A stretch of DNA of 64,000 nt from positions 56,383-120,382 of the forward strand of contig NZ_JACIDF010000010.1 of assembly GCF_014196195.1 (NCBI RefSeq), written 5' to 3'. This DNA comes from Anoxybacteroides rupiense (GTDB taxonomy: Bacteria; Bacillota; Bacilli; Bacillales; Anoxybacillaceae). The position numbers and the translations under genes are program-made. Each line of letters begins with the position of its first letter. The stretch's first letter is position 1. The notes beneath the pieces were generated by a model. It worked only from the letters and a program-made list of their open reading frames with translations, was not told the DNA's origin and did not search any database. This document shows, one piece after another, positions 1 through 7,652 of the stretch.

Positions 1-2
1 CA

Positions 3-689
3 AACGGCTGTGGGAAATCGACTCTTCTAAAAACGATGGCCAGACTGATCAAGCCTACATCTGGACAGATCATCCTCGACGGAAAACCGATCAGTCAATT
101 TCCACCAAAACAATTGGCTCGAATTTTAGGATTGCTGCCGCAATCTCCTGTCATCCCAGAGGGAATTACGGTTGCAGATCTGGTGGGGCGTGGAAGATTT
201 CCACATCAATCTTGGCTTAGCGGATGGACTAGAAAAGATTATGAAGCTGTTGCAGAAGCCATGGAATTTATGAATATTATCGAGTTCGCCAATCATCCTA
301 TTGATGAACTTTCAGGCGGTCAAAGACAGCGCGTCTGGATTGCTATGGCTCTTGCACAACAACCGGACATTTTGCTTCTCGACGAACCAACAACATTCCT
401 AGATATTACCTATCAAATCGAAATTCTCGACTTGCTTACTGACTTAAACCGAAAACATGGAACAACGATTGTCATGGTCCTTCACGACATCAATTTATCT
501 GCACGCTATGCCGATCATATTTTTGCGCTCCACAAGGGCAGGCTTGTGGCCGAAGGGGAGCCATCTAAAGTGCTTACGAGCACATTGATCAAAGAAATCT
601 TCGGCCTCGATTGTACAGTAATCGAAGACCCTCTTTCAGGCTCACCAATGGTGGTGCCGAAAGGTCGACATCATGTTCATGTCCATTAG
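3..689 (+). CDS. Iron-siderophore ABC transporter ATP-binding protein, 5' end outside window
   Basis: This is the cytoplasmic ATPase of a FecE/FhuC/YusV-type importer for Fe(III)-siderophores. The frame is open from the first bases, where the Walker A motif (NGCGKST) is cut by the window edge, so the true start lies upstream. Other motifs are the Q-loop LPQSP, the signature LSGGQRQR, Walker B ILLLDEPTTFLD and the switch histidine in VLHDINLSARYAD. The C-terminus is His-rich (GRHHVHVH). The stop codon overlaps the left arm of a strong terminator, so it is the last gene of its operon. The iron substrate is a family inference; permease and binding protein are not in the window. Confidence 0.93.
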   Translation, partial: NGCGKSTLLKTMARLIKPTSGQIILDGKPISQFPPKQLARILGLLPQSPVIPEGITVADLVGRGRFPHQSWLSGWTRKDYEAVAEAMEFMNIIEFANHPIDELSGGQRQRVWIAMALAQQPDILLLDEPTTFLDITYQIEILDLLTDLNRKHGTTIVMVLHDINLSARYADHIFALHKGRLVAEGEPSKVLTSTLIKEIFGLDCTVIEDPLSGSPMVVPKGRHHVHVH

Positions 690-730
690 TAGGCGTTCCC
701 CTGTCTTAAGGGGAACGCCTACTATTGTCT
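687..730 (+). terminator. Rho-independent terminator of the ABC operon
   Basis: A perfect 15-bp stem pairs 687-701 with 710-724 around an 8-nt loop and is followed by TTGTCT. The stem starts inside the stop codon of the upstream ATPase gene. Confidence 0.88.
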
Positions 731-947
731 AATACATTCTATCGAGAAGTCTGCCTCCTCTTAACAGAATATGAGCAGAAGAAATTCCATTAACAGCAAT
801 CACTACATGAAACAAACAGATTGTCAACATCATAACTTGGAATTGCTTATCTAATTTCCATCAATATAAAAAAGCAAAAACCCTAGTATCATAATAGTTG
901 ACTAGAAAAATTACGGTAAGGATTTCCGCTATGCATCATCTATCGAA

Positions 948-1121
948 TTAATCCTGCCATTCTCGTCTCTTTGGATTTTCTATGCTCTCTGGATGAAGCT
1001 TCATCATTTTCTCGTCAATCGTTCCACTTGACACAACGGCATGTTTAAATAGAAAAATTTCTCCACCACTCTGCACAAATAAACTAGTGAATAGAAGCAA
1101 TCGGTATGAGACAGCTAAAAT
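948..1121 (-). pseudogene. Possible C-terminal remnant of an unidentified protein
   Basis: The 725-1249 interval holds no complete gene. A start-less frame on the minus strand (948-1121) encodes about 57 residues that read like a real tail: a hydrophobic stretch (RLLLFTSLFVQSGG) followed by a charged end (HPESIENPKRREWQD). No family was recognised. It may be a chance frame; the rest of the interval shows nothing. Confidence 0.25.
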
Positions 1122-1249
1122 TCATATTTTAGCGTAAATGCTAATCTCTCAAGTTACCTCTAAATGTCATAAGAATGAACTTTGATCGTTGGAAAAGGAA
1201 AGGATTCGTTTCGATCACATATAATTTCAAGTTTTGCGAGGACAAGCCT

Positions 1250-2074
1250 CTATTCTGATGGAAGATTTTCCTTCACTTGCTTTAACGTCGCTACGATCAA
1301 AAAGCTCACAATCACTAGTAAGAACCAAGAACTCACCTTTCCAAGATGAACAAGACTCCATGCCTCGGCCTGATTTGGATATTGCCAAGCTCCAAAAAAC
1401 GTTGCGATATTTTCAGCGATCCATATAAAAAATCCGATAAGCACAAAGGAAAGGACGATCGGCATGCGGTAACGAGTGCCGCCAACCTCGTACGTGACCC
1501 ATGATGGCCAAAAAACGATCATGACAAGTCCTGACAGCCACCAACGAACGTCCATCCAATAATGATGAGTGAAAAAATTCAAATAAATCGCGGCAGCAAG
1601 AGGCACAACGACGAAAAACGGCGGCCATTTAACGAGCTCCACCTTCAGCCTCCTCCACGCCTGACAAAGATAGCTCGCTACACTTGCGTACATAAATCCG
1701 CTATATAAAGGCACTCCGAAAAATTTAGAATATCCTTCCCCTGGATAAGACCATGAACCCATATGCACCTTGAAAAGTTCAAGAGCAAGGCCGATAAGGT
1801 GGAACAATGTGATCACCTTTAGTTCATCCATTGTTTCAAGCCTAGAACGCACCATCCACCACTGCATCAGAAGGCAAATAATGAGCAGCCAGTCATATCG
1901 CGGCAGAAAGGGAAGCGGCACGATTTTTGTAAAGGCCAAAGAGGCAAAAATCACAACGGGAAACAAACATGATAGGGCCTGCTCCCAACCGAAACGCACG
2001 AGTTGTTTGCATGCTCTCATAATTTGTGCCTTTATCATTTTTTTCTGGGTATCCTTTTGAATGGTTAAATTCAT
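1250..2074 (-). CDS. yoaT: DUF817 family integral membrane protein (YoaT-like)
   Basis: This is a 274-residue membrane protein of unknown function with about eight hydrophobic segments and Trp-rich loops (MGSWSYPGEG, FFGAWQYPNQAEAW), which is typical of DUF817. The start ATG (2072-2074) has an AAAGGAG site 6 nt upstream. It follows a yoaS-like and a yozG-like gene on the same strand, the same order as in B. subtilis. The family call rests on overall pattern and context; no activity is known. Confidence 0.8.
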   Translation of the reverse strand: MNLTIQKDTQKKMIKAQIMRACKQLVRFGWEQALSCLFPVVIFASLAFTKIVPLPFLPRYDWLLIICLLMQWWMVRSRLETMDELKVITLFHLIGLALELFKVHMGSWSYPGEGYSKFFGVPLYSGFMYASVASYLCQAWRRLKVELVKWPPFFVVVPLAAAIYLNFFTHHYWMDVRWWLSGLVMIVFWPSWVTYEVGGTRYRMPIVLSFVLIGFFIWIAENIATFFGAWQYPNQAEAWSLVHLGKVSSWFLLVIVSFLIVATLKQVKENLPSE

Positions 2075-2153
2075 GAGCGACTCCTTTTTGATGAATTTGA
2101 ATCATCGAAATGCTCCTCTTCCTTTCCACTTCACGTTACATAGTTCTATGAGC

Positions 2154-2375
2154 CTAATCTTGACTCTCTTCATCACTTCGGTATTCTAAAATATCTCCTG
2201 GCTGACATTCTAATGCCTTGCAAATCGCCTCTAAAGTGGAGAAACGAATCGCTTTCGCCTTTCCGTTTTTCAATATGGAGAGATTCGCCATTGTGATCCC
2301 AACTTTCTCCGAAAGTTCTGTAACGCTCATTTTTCTTTTCGCCAGCATAACATCAAGATTGATTATAATTGGCAT
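2154..2375 (-). CDS. yozG: XRE-family HTH regulator (YozG-like)
   Basis: This is a 73-residue Cro/C1-type DNA-binding protein made almost entirely of the helix-turn-helix domain (LSEKVGITMANLSILKNGK), ending in acidic residues. ATG 2373-2375 is preferred over the GTG nine bases upstream because AGGTGG lies 5 nt before it. It starts 10 bp after the DUF2975 gene, so the two are co-transcribed. Small HTH proteins paired with DUF2975 membrane proteins are common in Firmicutes. Autoregulation through the TTATCG repeats upstream of the operon is an inference. Confidence 0.85.
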   Translation of the reverse strand: MPIIINLDVMLAKRKMSVTELSEKVGITMANLSILKNGKAKAIRFSTLEAICKALECQPGDILEYRSDEESQD

Positions 2376-2385
2376 ATTGTCCACC

Positions 2386-2865
2386 TCAGATCGTTAAATC
2401 ATTTTCTGATTTGATATCGATAGCCGTTTTTAAAAGTTTTTGCAGAACGGCAGCAAAAACGGCAATCACCATTGATGCAAAAGGAACCACCAATCCGATC
2501 AAGATGACACCTGGAGCGTCATCTTTCTCCGCAAAGAGATAGAAAAGCGGTAAGACGAGCACATGCAAACTGCTGATGGTGATGGCACAGTATTTGATTT
2601 TTTTCAAAGCGATGACAGATAACTCGGAAAAAGCTTCATTTTTGTCAATGTAGCGTAAAAGATTAAAAGCCTGATACAAAGCAAAGTAAAACGGTACCGC
2701 GGATGCATAAAAAACAATGAAAACGAGATATTTAATAGAAGCAAATTCCGGAAGCAATTTTGCTGCAACATTCCCTAGCACAGGTACCAAAAAGATGCAC
2801 AAAGCAAGAACTGGAATCCCTATAAGAATAACAACAATCTTTAAAAAGAGAGTTTCTGGTTTCAT
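2386..2865 (-). CDS. yoaS: DUF2975 family membrane protein (YoaS-like)
   Basis: This is a 159-residue protein with four predicted membrane helices and the DUF2975 layout, including RYIDKNEAFSELSVIALKKIKY between helices 2 and 3. The ATG at 2863-2865 is chosen because GAGGTG lies 6 nt upstream; an upstream GTG would overlap that site. It is the first gene of the yoaS-yozG-yoaT operon. Function is unknown. The partner HTH protein is often thought to act with it, but nothing in the sequence shows the signal. Confidence 0.82.
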   Translation of the reverse strand: MKPETLFLKIVVILIGIPVLALCIFLVPVLGNVAAKLLPEFASIKYLVFIVFYASAVPFYFALYQAFNLLRYIDKNEAFSELSVIALKKIKYCAITISSLHVLVLPLFYLFAEKDDAPGVILIGLVVPFASMVIAVFAAVLQKLLKTAIDIKSENDLTI

Positions 2866-2883
2866 AAAAAGCACCTCGCTTAT

Positions 2884-2939
2884 TTATTGTCGATTTAATT
2901 TTAATAGATTTTTTATCGTTTTTCAATAAATTATTATCG
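2884..2939 (-). promoter_or_regulatory. Upstream region of yoaS with repeated TTATCG boxes
   Basis: TTATCG occurs at 2913-2918 and 2934-2939, 21 bp (two helical turns) apart, and a related TTATTGTCG lies at 2884-2892. The segment is very AT-rich. These are candidate operators for the HTH protein of the operon; the assignment is inference. Confidence 0.4.
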
Positions 2940-2994
2940 TTTATTATTATTTTTTTGCTGCAAAAAAATATACTTCTTTGTTCAAAACAGACAC

Positions 2995-3025
2995 AAAAAA
3001 GCATTTCTCATTATAGAGAAATGCT
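2995..3025 (-). terminator. Terminator of the flavoprotein-FeoB-like operon
   Basis: A perfect 10-bp stem (3000-3009 with 3016-3025, 6-nt loop) is followed on the minus strand by a run of T (complement of 2995-3000). It lies 109 bp after the FeoB-like stop codon. Confidence 0.85.
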
Positions 3026-3133
3026 CTGTCACTTTTATATCCAAGCCTCCAGCTTCCCTGCGCTTTTTGCTTATTAATCTTTGGACTTCCTTAGATCTTT
3101 TATGATTTGCTTCTTGGAATGGCATCCAGTATT

Positions 3134-4777
3134 TTATTGGAACAACAGCGAAAGCAGCAGGGCGGACGTAAGAGATGTGACCATCTGCTTCCCCGATAAT
3201 AACAGGGCCTCTTTCACCCCTAATTCCTTTGCAACCGTCCATAAAGTAACCGCGCACGCACTTAAAGTAGAAGCAAGATAAACGCTAAGAAATAATTGAA
3301 ATGTCGACATCTCCGTTAACAGCAGCTGGTTCCCTTCATTAAACAATAAAATGCCATCTTTACGAATCATCGAAAAAACAAGGCCAACAGCGGCTTCATG
3401 CGGCAAATTCAGCCATTGAACAAGCGGCGCAAACACTCCAACCGCTTTTTTCATCCATCCGAACACGTCCATCAATCCAGCAATTAGGCAAATCGTAAAA
3501 AAGATTGGCATCGCCTGTGTTAGAAATTGTGAGACCGTTGCACGAACCCGGTATAATACTCCTGACCATGTTGGCAGCTGAATAAATGTCCGATGCGGGC
3601 GGATCATCCCTATATGCGCGAATGCCTGCCGATGCCATATTCTCGTATGAAGTGCTCCAACAAGAAAAACAGTAAATAAATACGGCAAAAATAAAGACGG
3701 CTTTTGTGCGCTATGAAAAATGGAAATCGTTGCACCAATTTGATAACTGCAAGCCGAACCAAACGAAATAAGAGAAACACACGATTTTCGTGTGCACGCA
3801 CTGCATAATCTGCTCTGTTGAACGGCCACCACATTGCATCCAAATCCAGTTAATACTGGTATAAGATCTTGGCCATTTAATCCGATTTTTCGCAAATATG
3901 GATCAAGGGCATCCATGATCCGATCTTTAATCCCTGTTTCGTCCGTGATCGCCATCATAACACTTAACAAAAACACAACGGGAAACGCCCATAAAAAGGA
4001 ATACGCTCCCAACGTAAGCAATCCATAATCTCCAACAAGTAACGCTTCAACCAGTCTCCCTTTCCCTTCAAGAGCCTGAATAACTCCAGCTAACGCCGCT
4101 TCTAAATACGGCTGTCCCCACTCTGCGATTTTATAGGCGATATAAACCGGAAAGAGAAACATCATCAAAATCGCCGCTACTGAAGCGAGAGGCCCTACGA
4201 CGGGGCGTTCAAATAAAAGCGAAACAGGCTCTTGTTTAGGCAAACGAAGCGCCTGTAATAGCTTCATATCCTCTTCTGTCCATTTTCTTCCTTGCATAAA
4301 CGGCGGAAGCGTACCATCAGTCTCCTTCCTTCCTTTTGTCAAAAAGATCGGGAATTTGTATTGCTTTTGGGCGTTTTCTAATACTGCTTTCGCTTGTTCA
4401 TTCATTTTATCTACAAATGTAACGGCAATGGAGACGTCCATTTGATCGATAGAAACAATGGACAATAGTTCTTCTAATTCCTCTTGAAAATGGGTGCCCC
4501 GTATAATAAGCATCACATGATGGGCTTTTTCCACTTCTTTTTCCAGTTGCCGCTTGCCAAGCTCATCTCCTCTGCGCAATCCCGGTGTATCGACAATCTC
4601 CCATCCATCCAAGCAACGAAGGGGATGGGAACGAATCGTATACGTCGTTCCCTTCACATTGGTTTCTTCACCAATGCCAAACTGCGTCCATCTTGAAAAT
4701 AACGTTGTCTTTCCAACGGATTCAAGCCCGATGAGCAAAAGCCGTTTTCGTTTCGCTTGTTCGGCTAGCACTCGCAT
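3134..4777 (-). CDS. FeoB-like GTPase / nucleoside-recognition membrane protein
   Basis: A 547-residue protein with an N-terminal G domain (P-loop GLESVGKTT at about 17-25, DTPGLRRGD at about 63) and a C-terminal membrane part with gate-type motifs (LIPVLTGFGCNVVAVQQSR, SMIRKDGILLFNEG). This is the FeoB arrangement but shorter than classical FeoB. FeoB proteins take up Fe(II); here the metal is uncertain. Its start lies inside the 3' end of the preceding flavoprotein gene (13-nt overlap), so the two are translationally coupled. The pair is preceded by a Zur-type operator, which suggests a link to zinc limitation rather than, or as well as, iron. Confidence 0.8.
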   Translation of the reverse strand: MRVLAEQAKRKRLLLIGLESVGKTTLFSRWTQFGIGEETNVKGTTYTIRSHPLRCLDGWEIVDTPGLRRGDELGKRQLEKEVEKAHHVMLIIRGTHFQEELEELLSIVSIDQMDVSIAVTFVDKMNEQAKAVLENAQKQYKFPIFLTKGRKETDGTLPPFMQGRKWTEEDMKLLQALRLPKQEPVSLLFERPVVGPLASVAAILMMFLFPVYIAYKIAEWGQPYLEAALAGVIQALEGKGRLVEALLVGDYGLLTLGAYSFLWAFPVVFLLSVMMAITDETGIKDRIMDALDPYLRKIGLNGQDLIPVLTGFGCNVVAVQQSRLCSACTRKSCVSLISFGSACSYQIGATISIFHSAQKPSLFLPYLFTVFLVGALHTRIWHRQAFAHIGMIRPHRTFIQLPTWSGVLYRVRATVSQFLTQAMPIFFTICLIAGLMDVFGWMKKAVGVFAPLVQWLNLPHEAAVGLVFSMIRKDGILLFNEGNQLLLTEMSTFQLFLSVYLASTLSACAVTLWTVAKELGVKEALLLSGKQMVTSLTSALLLSLLFQ

Positions 4778-5877
4778 TTCACCTCACAACAAGATAAGTC
4801 CGTTAAATACATTTGATTGTTGGCGTAGTGAGTGAATATTTCTTCATCATGAGACAGTCTGAAACGGTCAACCAATTGTTTGGCCACAACAGCAAAACGC
4901 TGCCGAAATTTATAAATAAAGCAGAAAATCGCCTGATCGTGAGCAACACTTGGCCCAATTAAAAATAAATTCGGCGTAATGGTCGATTCATCATGAACCG
5001 TCAGTTTCGGTTTTCCATTTTCCCCCCATTCAAACAACGGACGAATTTGTTCCGCACCTGAACGAAATCCTGTGGCTAGAATCGGTTGGGGTTGAGTCAG
5101 CATTTGCTTGCCATTCGAAAGAAATAGCGTATAACCGTTGTTATCCTTATAAATCTTTTCCACTTTTGTCTTTTCGATAACGGTTAGCCGCTTGGTGCGC
5201 TCGGCTATTCGCAAGCGCTCCCATGTATATGGGGCCAGCGACAAACTCGGGTCCGCTTCTTTTTTTCCATTTCGCTCTTGAGCTGAGATCACAGTCACCT
5301 CATTGCCATAAGCCACTAAATTCACAGCTGCATCCATCCCGCTTTCATAACCGCCAATGACCACATAGTGACCTTTTTCAAGCTTTCTCCAACTATCAAT
5401 ATATCGGTTATGTAACGCATGTTCCGCCCCCGGGAATGGACGTACATTTGGAAACTGAAATTCCCCCGTCGCCCAAATGACAGCATCTGCTTCATAATCG
5501 CCTTCATTTGTTTTTAAAACAAAGCGGTCTCCCCTTTTCTCAACGCTAGTCACATTTACTTCTTCTCGAATCGGCAAATCATAATGTTCAGCCAATAAAT
5601 CAAGATATAGTGCATAATCTTCGCCGCTTAGCCGCTCTTTTCGCAGTGTGAATGCAGGCGATGTTGTCGGGGAAACAGCATTTAAATCTAATGCGCCAAA
5701 TCCTTGTCCTGTAAATGACGGAGTAATAAAGCGCATTTCTTTCGGCCATTGCATAAATGACGAACCAATGCGATCACGCTCTAAAATCCCGAAATTCTTA
5801 ATTCCTAATTGCTTGAATAATATCCCCATTCCAATCCCAGCAGGTCCCGCCCCTATGATTAGAATAAAAGGGTTCAT
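4765..5877 (-). CDS. FAD/NAD(P)-binding oxidoreductase (CzcO/YpdA-like) with Cys-rich tail
   Basis: A 370-residue flavoprotein. The FAD-binding GAGPAGIG motif lies at residues 8-15 and an NAD(P)-binding GGYESGMDAA motif near 175; ATGEF and LATGF match the conserved ATG motifs of single-component flavoprotein monooxygenases and bacillithiol-disulfide-reductase-like proteins. The C-terminus is unusual (LSCCEVKCEC: four Cys in ten residues), resembling a metal-binding tail. It is co-transcribed and overlapping with the FeoB-like gene. A Zur-like box lies 19 bp upstream of the start. A role in metal reduction or delivery is inference. Confidence 0.78.
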   Translation of the reverse strand: MNPFILIIGAGPAGIGMGILFKQLGIKNFGILERDRIGSSFMQWPKEMRFITPSFTGQGFGALDLNAVSPTTSPAFTLRKERLSGEDYALYLDLLAEHYDLPIREEVNVTSVEKRGDRFVLKTNEGDYEADAVIWATGEFQFPNVRPFPGAEHALHNRYIDSWRKLEKGHYVVIGGYESGMDAAVNLVAYGNEVTVISAQERNGKKEADPSLSLAPYTWERLRIAERTKRLTVIEKTKVEKIYKDNNGYTLFLSNGKQMLTQPQPILATGFRSGAEQIRPLFEWGENGKPKLTVHDESTITPNLFLIGPSVAHDQAIFCFIYKFRQRFAVVAKQLVDRFRLSHDEEIFTHYANNQMYLTDLSCCEVKCEC

Positions 5878-5895
5878 TTCCTCTTCACCTCTCGA

Positions 5896-5916
5896 TAATA
5901 GTAATCATTACGTTTT
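5896..5916 (-). promoter_or_regulatory. Zur-type operator upstream of the flavoprotein-FeoB-like operon
   Basis: On the minus strand the site contains CGTAATGATTACTATTA. It matches 18 of 20 fixed positions of the Bacillus Zur consensus (AAATCGTAAT-N-ATTACGATTT). It also scores moderately as a Fur box, but the CGTAATnATTAC core favours Zur. The rest of 5917-6220 shows no gene. Confidence 0.65.
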
Positions 5917-6220
5917 ATAAACTATACCACACAAAAAGGAATTTGTGAATTCTATAGAATGGAATACATCAAAACATTGTCGGTATTAATTTCATATTTT
6001 TTCACAAACGTTCAATAAGGATTCGTCTGTATAGTCCCCCCCTCCTTGTGCGATTCTTTTAGCGATGATAGACGAATCATCCAAACAGCCCTTTTTATGA
6101 AGTTCTTTCTAAAAGCTTCCTTCCCCGTCCAGCATTCATCTTTTCCCATTCCAGACTTCAATATATATACTCCCCAGTTTGTCTTTGCATTTACAAGCGA
6201 AGTATGTTTAAATATTATTT

Positions 6221-6241
6221 AAATCGTAATGATTACTATTT
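6221..6241 (+). promoter_or_regulatory. Zur operator upstream of the yciC remnant
   Basis: AAATCGTAATG followed by ATTACTATTT matches 19 of 20 fixed positions of the Bacillus Zur consensus. It lies about 90 bp before a truncated COG0523 gene, the classical Zur target yciC in B. subtilis. Confidence 0.8.
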
Positions 6242-6332
6242 TCGTTTTATTTTCTTATCTTTTAAGAGTGTTATCAAAATCAGGACGGAGAATTTAAAAA
6301 AGAATTTTTAATAACGGGGAGGAAAATGACTA

Positions 6333-6371
6333 ATGAATCAAAAAATACCTGTAACTGTTTTAAGCGGCTAC
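6333..6371 (+). pseudogene. yciC: 5' remnant of COG0523 GTPase (YciC/ZagA-like)
   Basis: The first 13 codons (MNQKIPVTVLSGY) are the canonical start of COG0523 metal-chaperone GTPases, whose next residues would be the Walker A loop GxGKT. Here the reading frame passes directly into IS256 transposase sequence, so the GTPase is lost. A GGAGG site precedes ATG 6333 and a Zur box lies upstream, both intact. COG0523 proteins deliver zinc under starvation; this copy cannot be functional. Confidence 0.8.
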
Positions 6372-7241
6372 TTTTATTTTGCACTAAACAGTCGAGATAC
6401 GGTAGAAAAAGAGGTCATTTATGTCGTGTTAGGTGTAAACGAAGAAGGGTTTCGTGAAATTCTTGATTTCTTTGTGGGAGGACAGGAAAGCGCCCATGTA
6501 TGGCAGGAGATTCTTCAACAACTATACAACAGAGGCGTCAAGGAAGTCCTTCTAGGCGTATTCGATGGACTACCGGGTTTAGAGGAAGCCTTTAAGACGG
6601 TTTATCCGAAAGCCGATGTGCAGCGTTGTGTCGTTCACAAAGTACGTAATACCTTACATCGTGTTCGGAAAAAAGACCAATTTGAAGTGGCAGAGGGTCT
6701 CAAGCTGATTTATTGCGCAACGAATAAGGAGATGGCGTTACAGATGTTTCAACAGTTTGAGTCGAAATGGTCCAGCAAGTATCCGAGAGAAGTTCAATCT
6801 TGGGCGAATGAGTGGGATGTCCTCCTTACATTTATGGAGTATCCAAGTCGTATTCGAAGTGTGATTTACATGACCCATGCCATTGAACGAACGATCAAAG
6901 AGATTCGGAAACGTCTCAAGCCGATGAACAGTTTGAGTAGCTTAGAAGCCGCTGAAAAAGTCGTGTATTTGACCATCCAAGATTTTAATGAGAAATGGGC
7001 AGGGCGAAAGTGACGAGGATTTGCTGAAGCACAGGAGGCGCTTCAACGAATGTTTGAAGAACGTTACAATTAACCAAATACTGTAAATGCCAAACCAATA
7101 AAATAAGGGGATCCTCCCTTTCTGCACAAAAAAACTGAATATTCTGTCATTTTTATAGAGGAAACTAATCCCCTATCCATTCCAAATCCATTTCAGAGAT
7201 ACCCTATCTATGTTGCATTACACAAAATTCTTGACGTTACC
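6372..7241 (+). mobile_element. IS256-family element, 5'-truncated and inactive
   Basis: Sequence from about 6372 encodes the C-terminal part of a mutator-type transposase (RDTVEKEVIYVVLG, DGLPGLEEAFKTVYPKADVQ, TIKEIRKRLKPMN). The N-terminal half and left inverted repeat are absent. An in-frame TGA at 7011-7013 (WAGRK-stop-RGFAEAQEALQRMF) interrupts the tail, which resumes to TAA at 7071-7073. The likely right inverted repeat is near 7216-7241 (ACACAAAATTCTTGACG). The left boundary is a deletion junction with yciC, so the IS did not simply insert. Confidence 0.85.
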
Positions 7242-7319
7242 TAGTATTCTAACTAAATTATACCAAATTTTTAATCTATCCGTCTATAAATATTCGTTAA
7301 ACTATAGTTTCGCGCAAAT

Positions 7320-7472
7320 TTAACTATATAAAAAGAAATAAATTACAAAACAACCGACTGCTCCCCCTATATTGGTAGCAGCCGGTATATATGTGTTCCC
7401 AACAACCTTTGTAATCTTCTCTTCAATTTCCTCCTTGATATTTACTGTTTGTACCCCCTCATCGCTTAAATC
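7320..7472 (-). pseudogene. Start-less small hydrophobic peptide frame
   Basis: A 50-codon minus-strand frame without any ATG, GTG or TTG encodes an acidic segment (NIKEEIEEKITKVVG) followed by a Gly-rich hydrophobic end (AATNIGGAVGCFVIYFF). It reads like the 3' end of a small exported-peptide or bacteriocin-like gene that has lost its start. No family was recognised. Confidence 0.3.
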
Positions 7473-7490
7473 TCAAAGTTCTAGTTAGAT

Positions 7491-7652
7491 TTAGAACAAT
7501 GATAATTGTTCGATTTCTTCACTTTCGCACTGTTGTACTTCTTCTTTAGGTTTTTCTGATTCATAAACCTCTTGTTGAGATGTATTATGGTGTCGTTGGT
7601 AGGCGCTGCAATAGTTTTTGACTTCACTATCCTTGTCATCAATAATAGCAAG
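7491..7652 (-). pseudogene. AT-rich coding tail in frame behind the HTTM stop codon
   Basis: Directly after the TGA of the HTTM gene the same frame continues for 53 codons to TAA at 7491-7493 (DDKDSEVKNYCSAYQRHHN, EKPKEEVQQCESEEIEQLSLF). Its composition is AT-rich like the host, unlike the GC-rich HTTM gene. It may be the old 3' end of a gene disrupted when the GC-rich segment arrived, or an extension lost by a stop mutation. Confidence 0.35.

Noticed and set aside
5894..5912. Fur box upstream of the flavoprotein gene
   Set aside because: The match to the Fur consensus is fair (about 15 of 19), but the CGTAATnATTAC core and the paired site before yciC fit Zur better, so it is reported as Zur-type.
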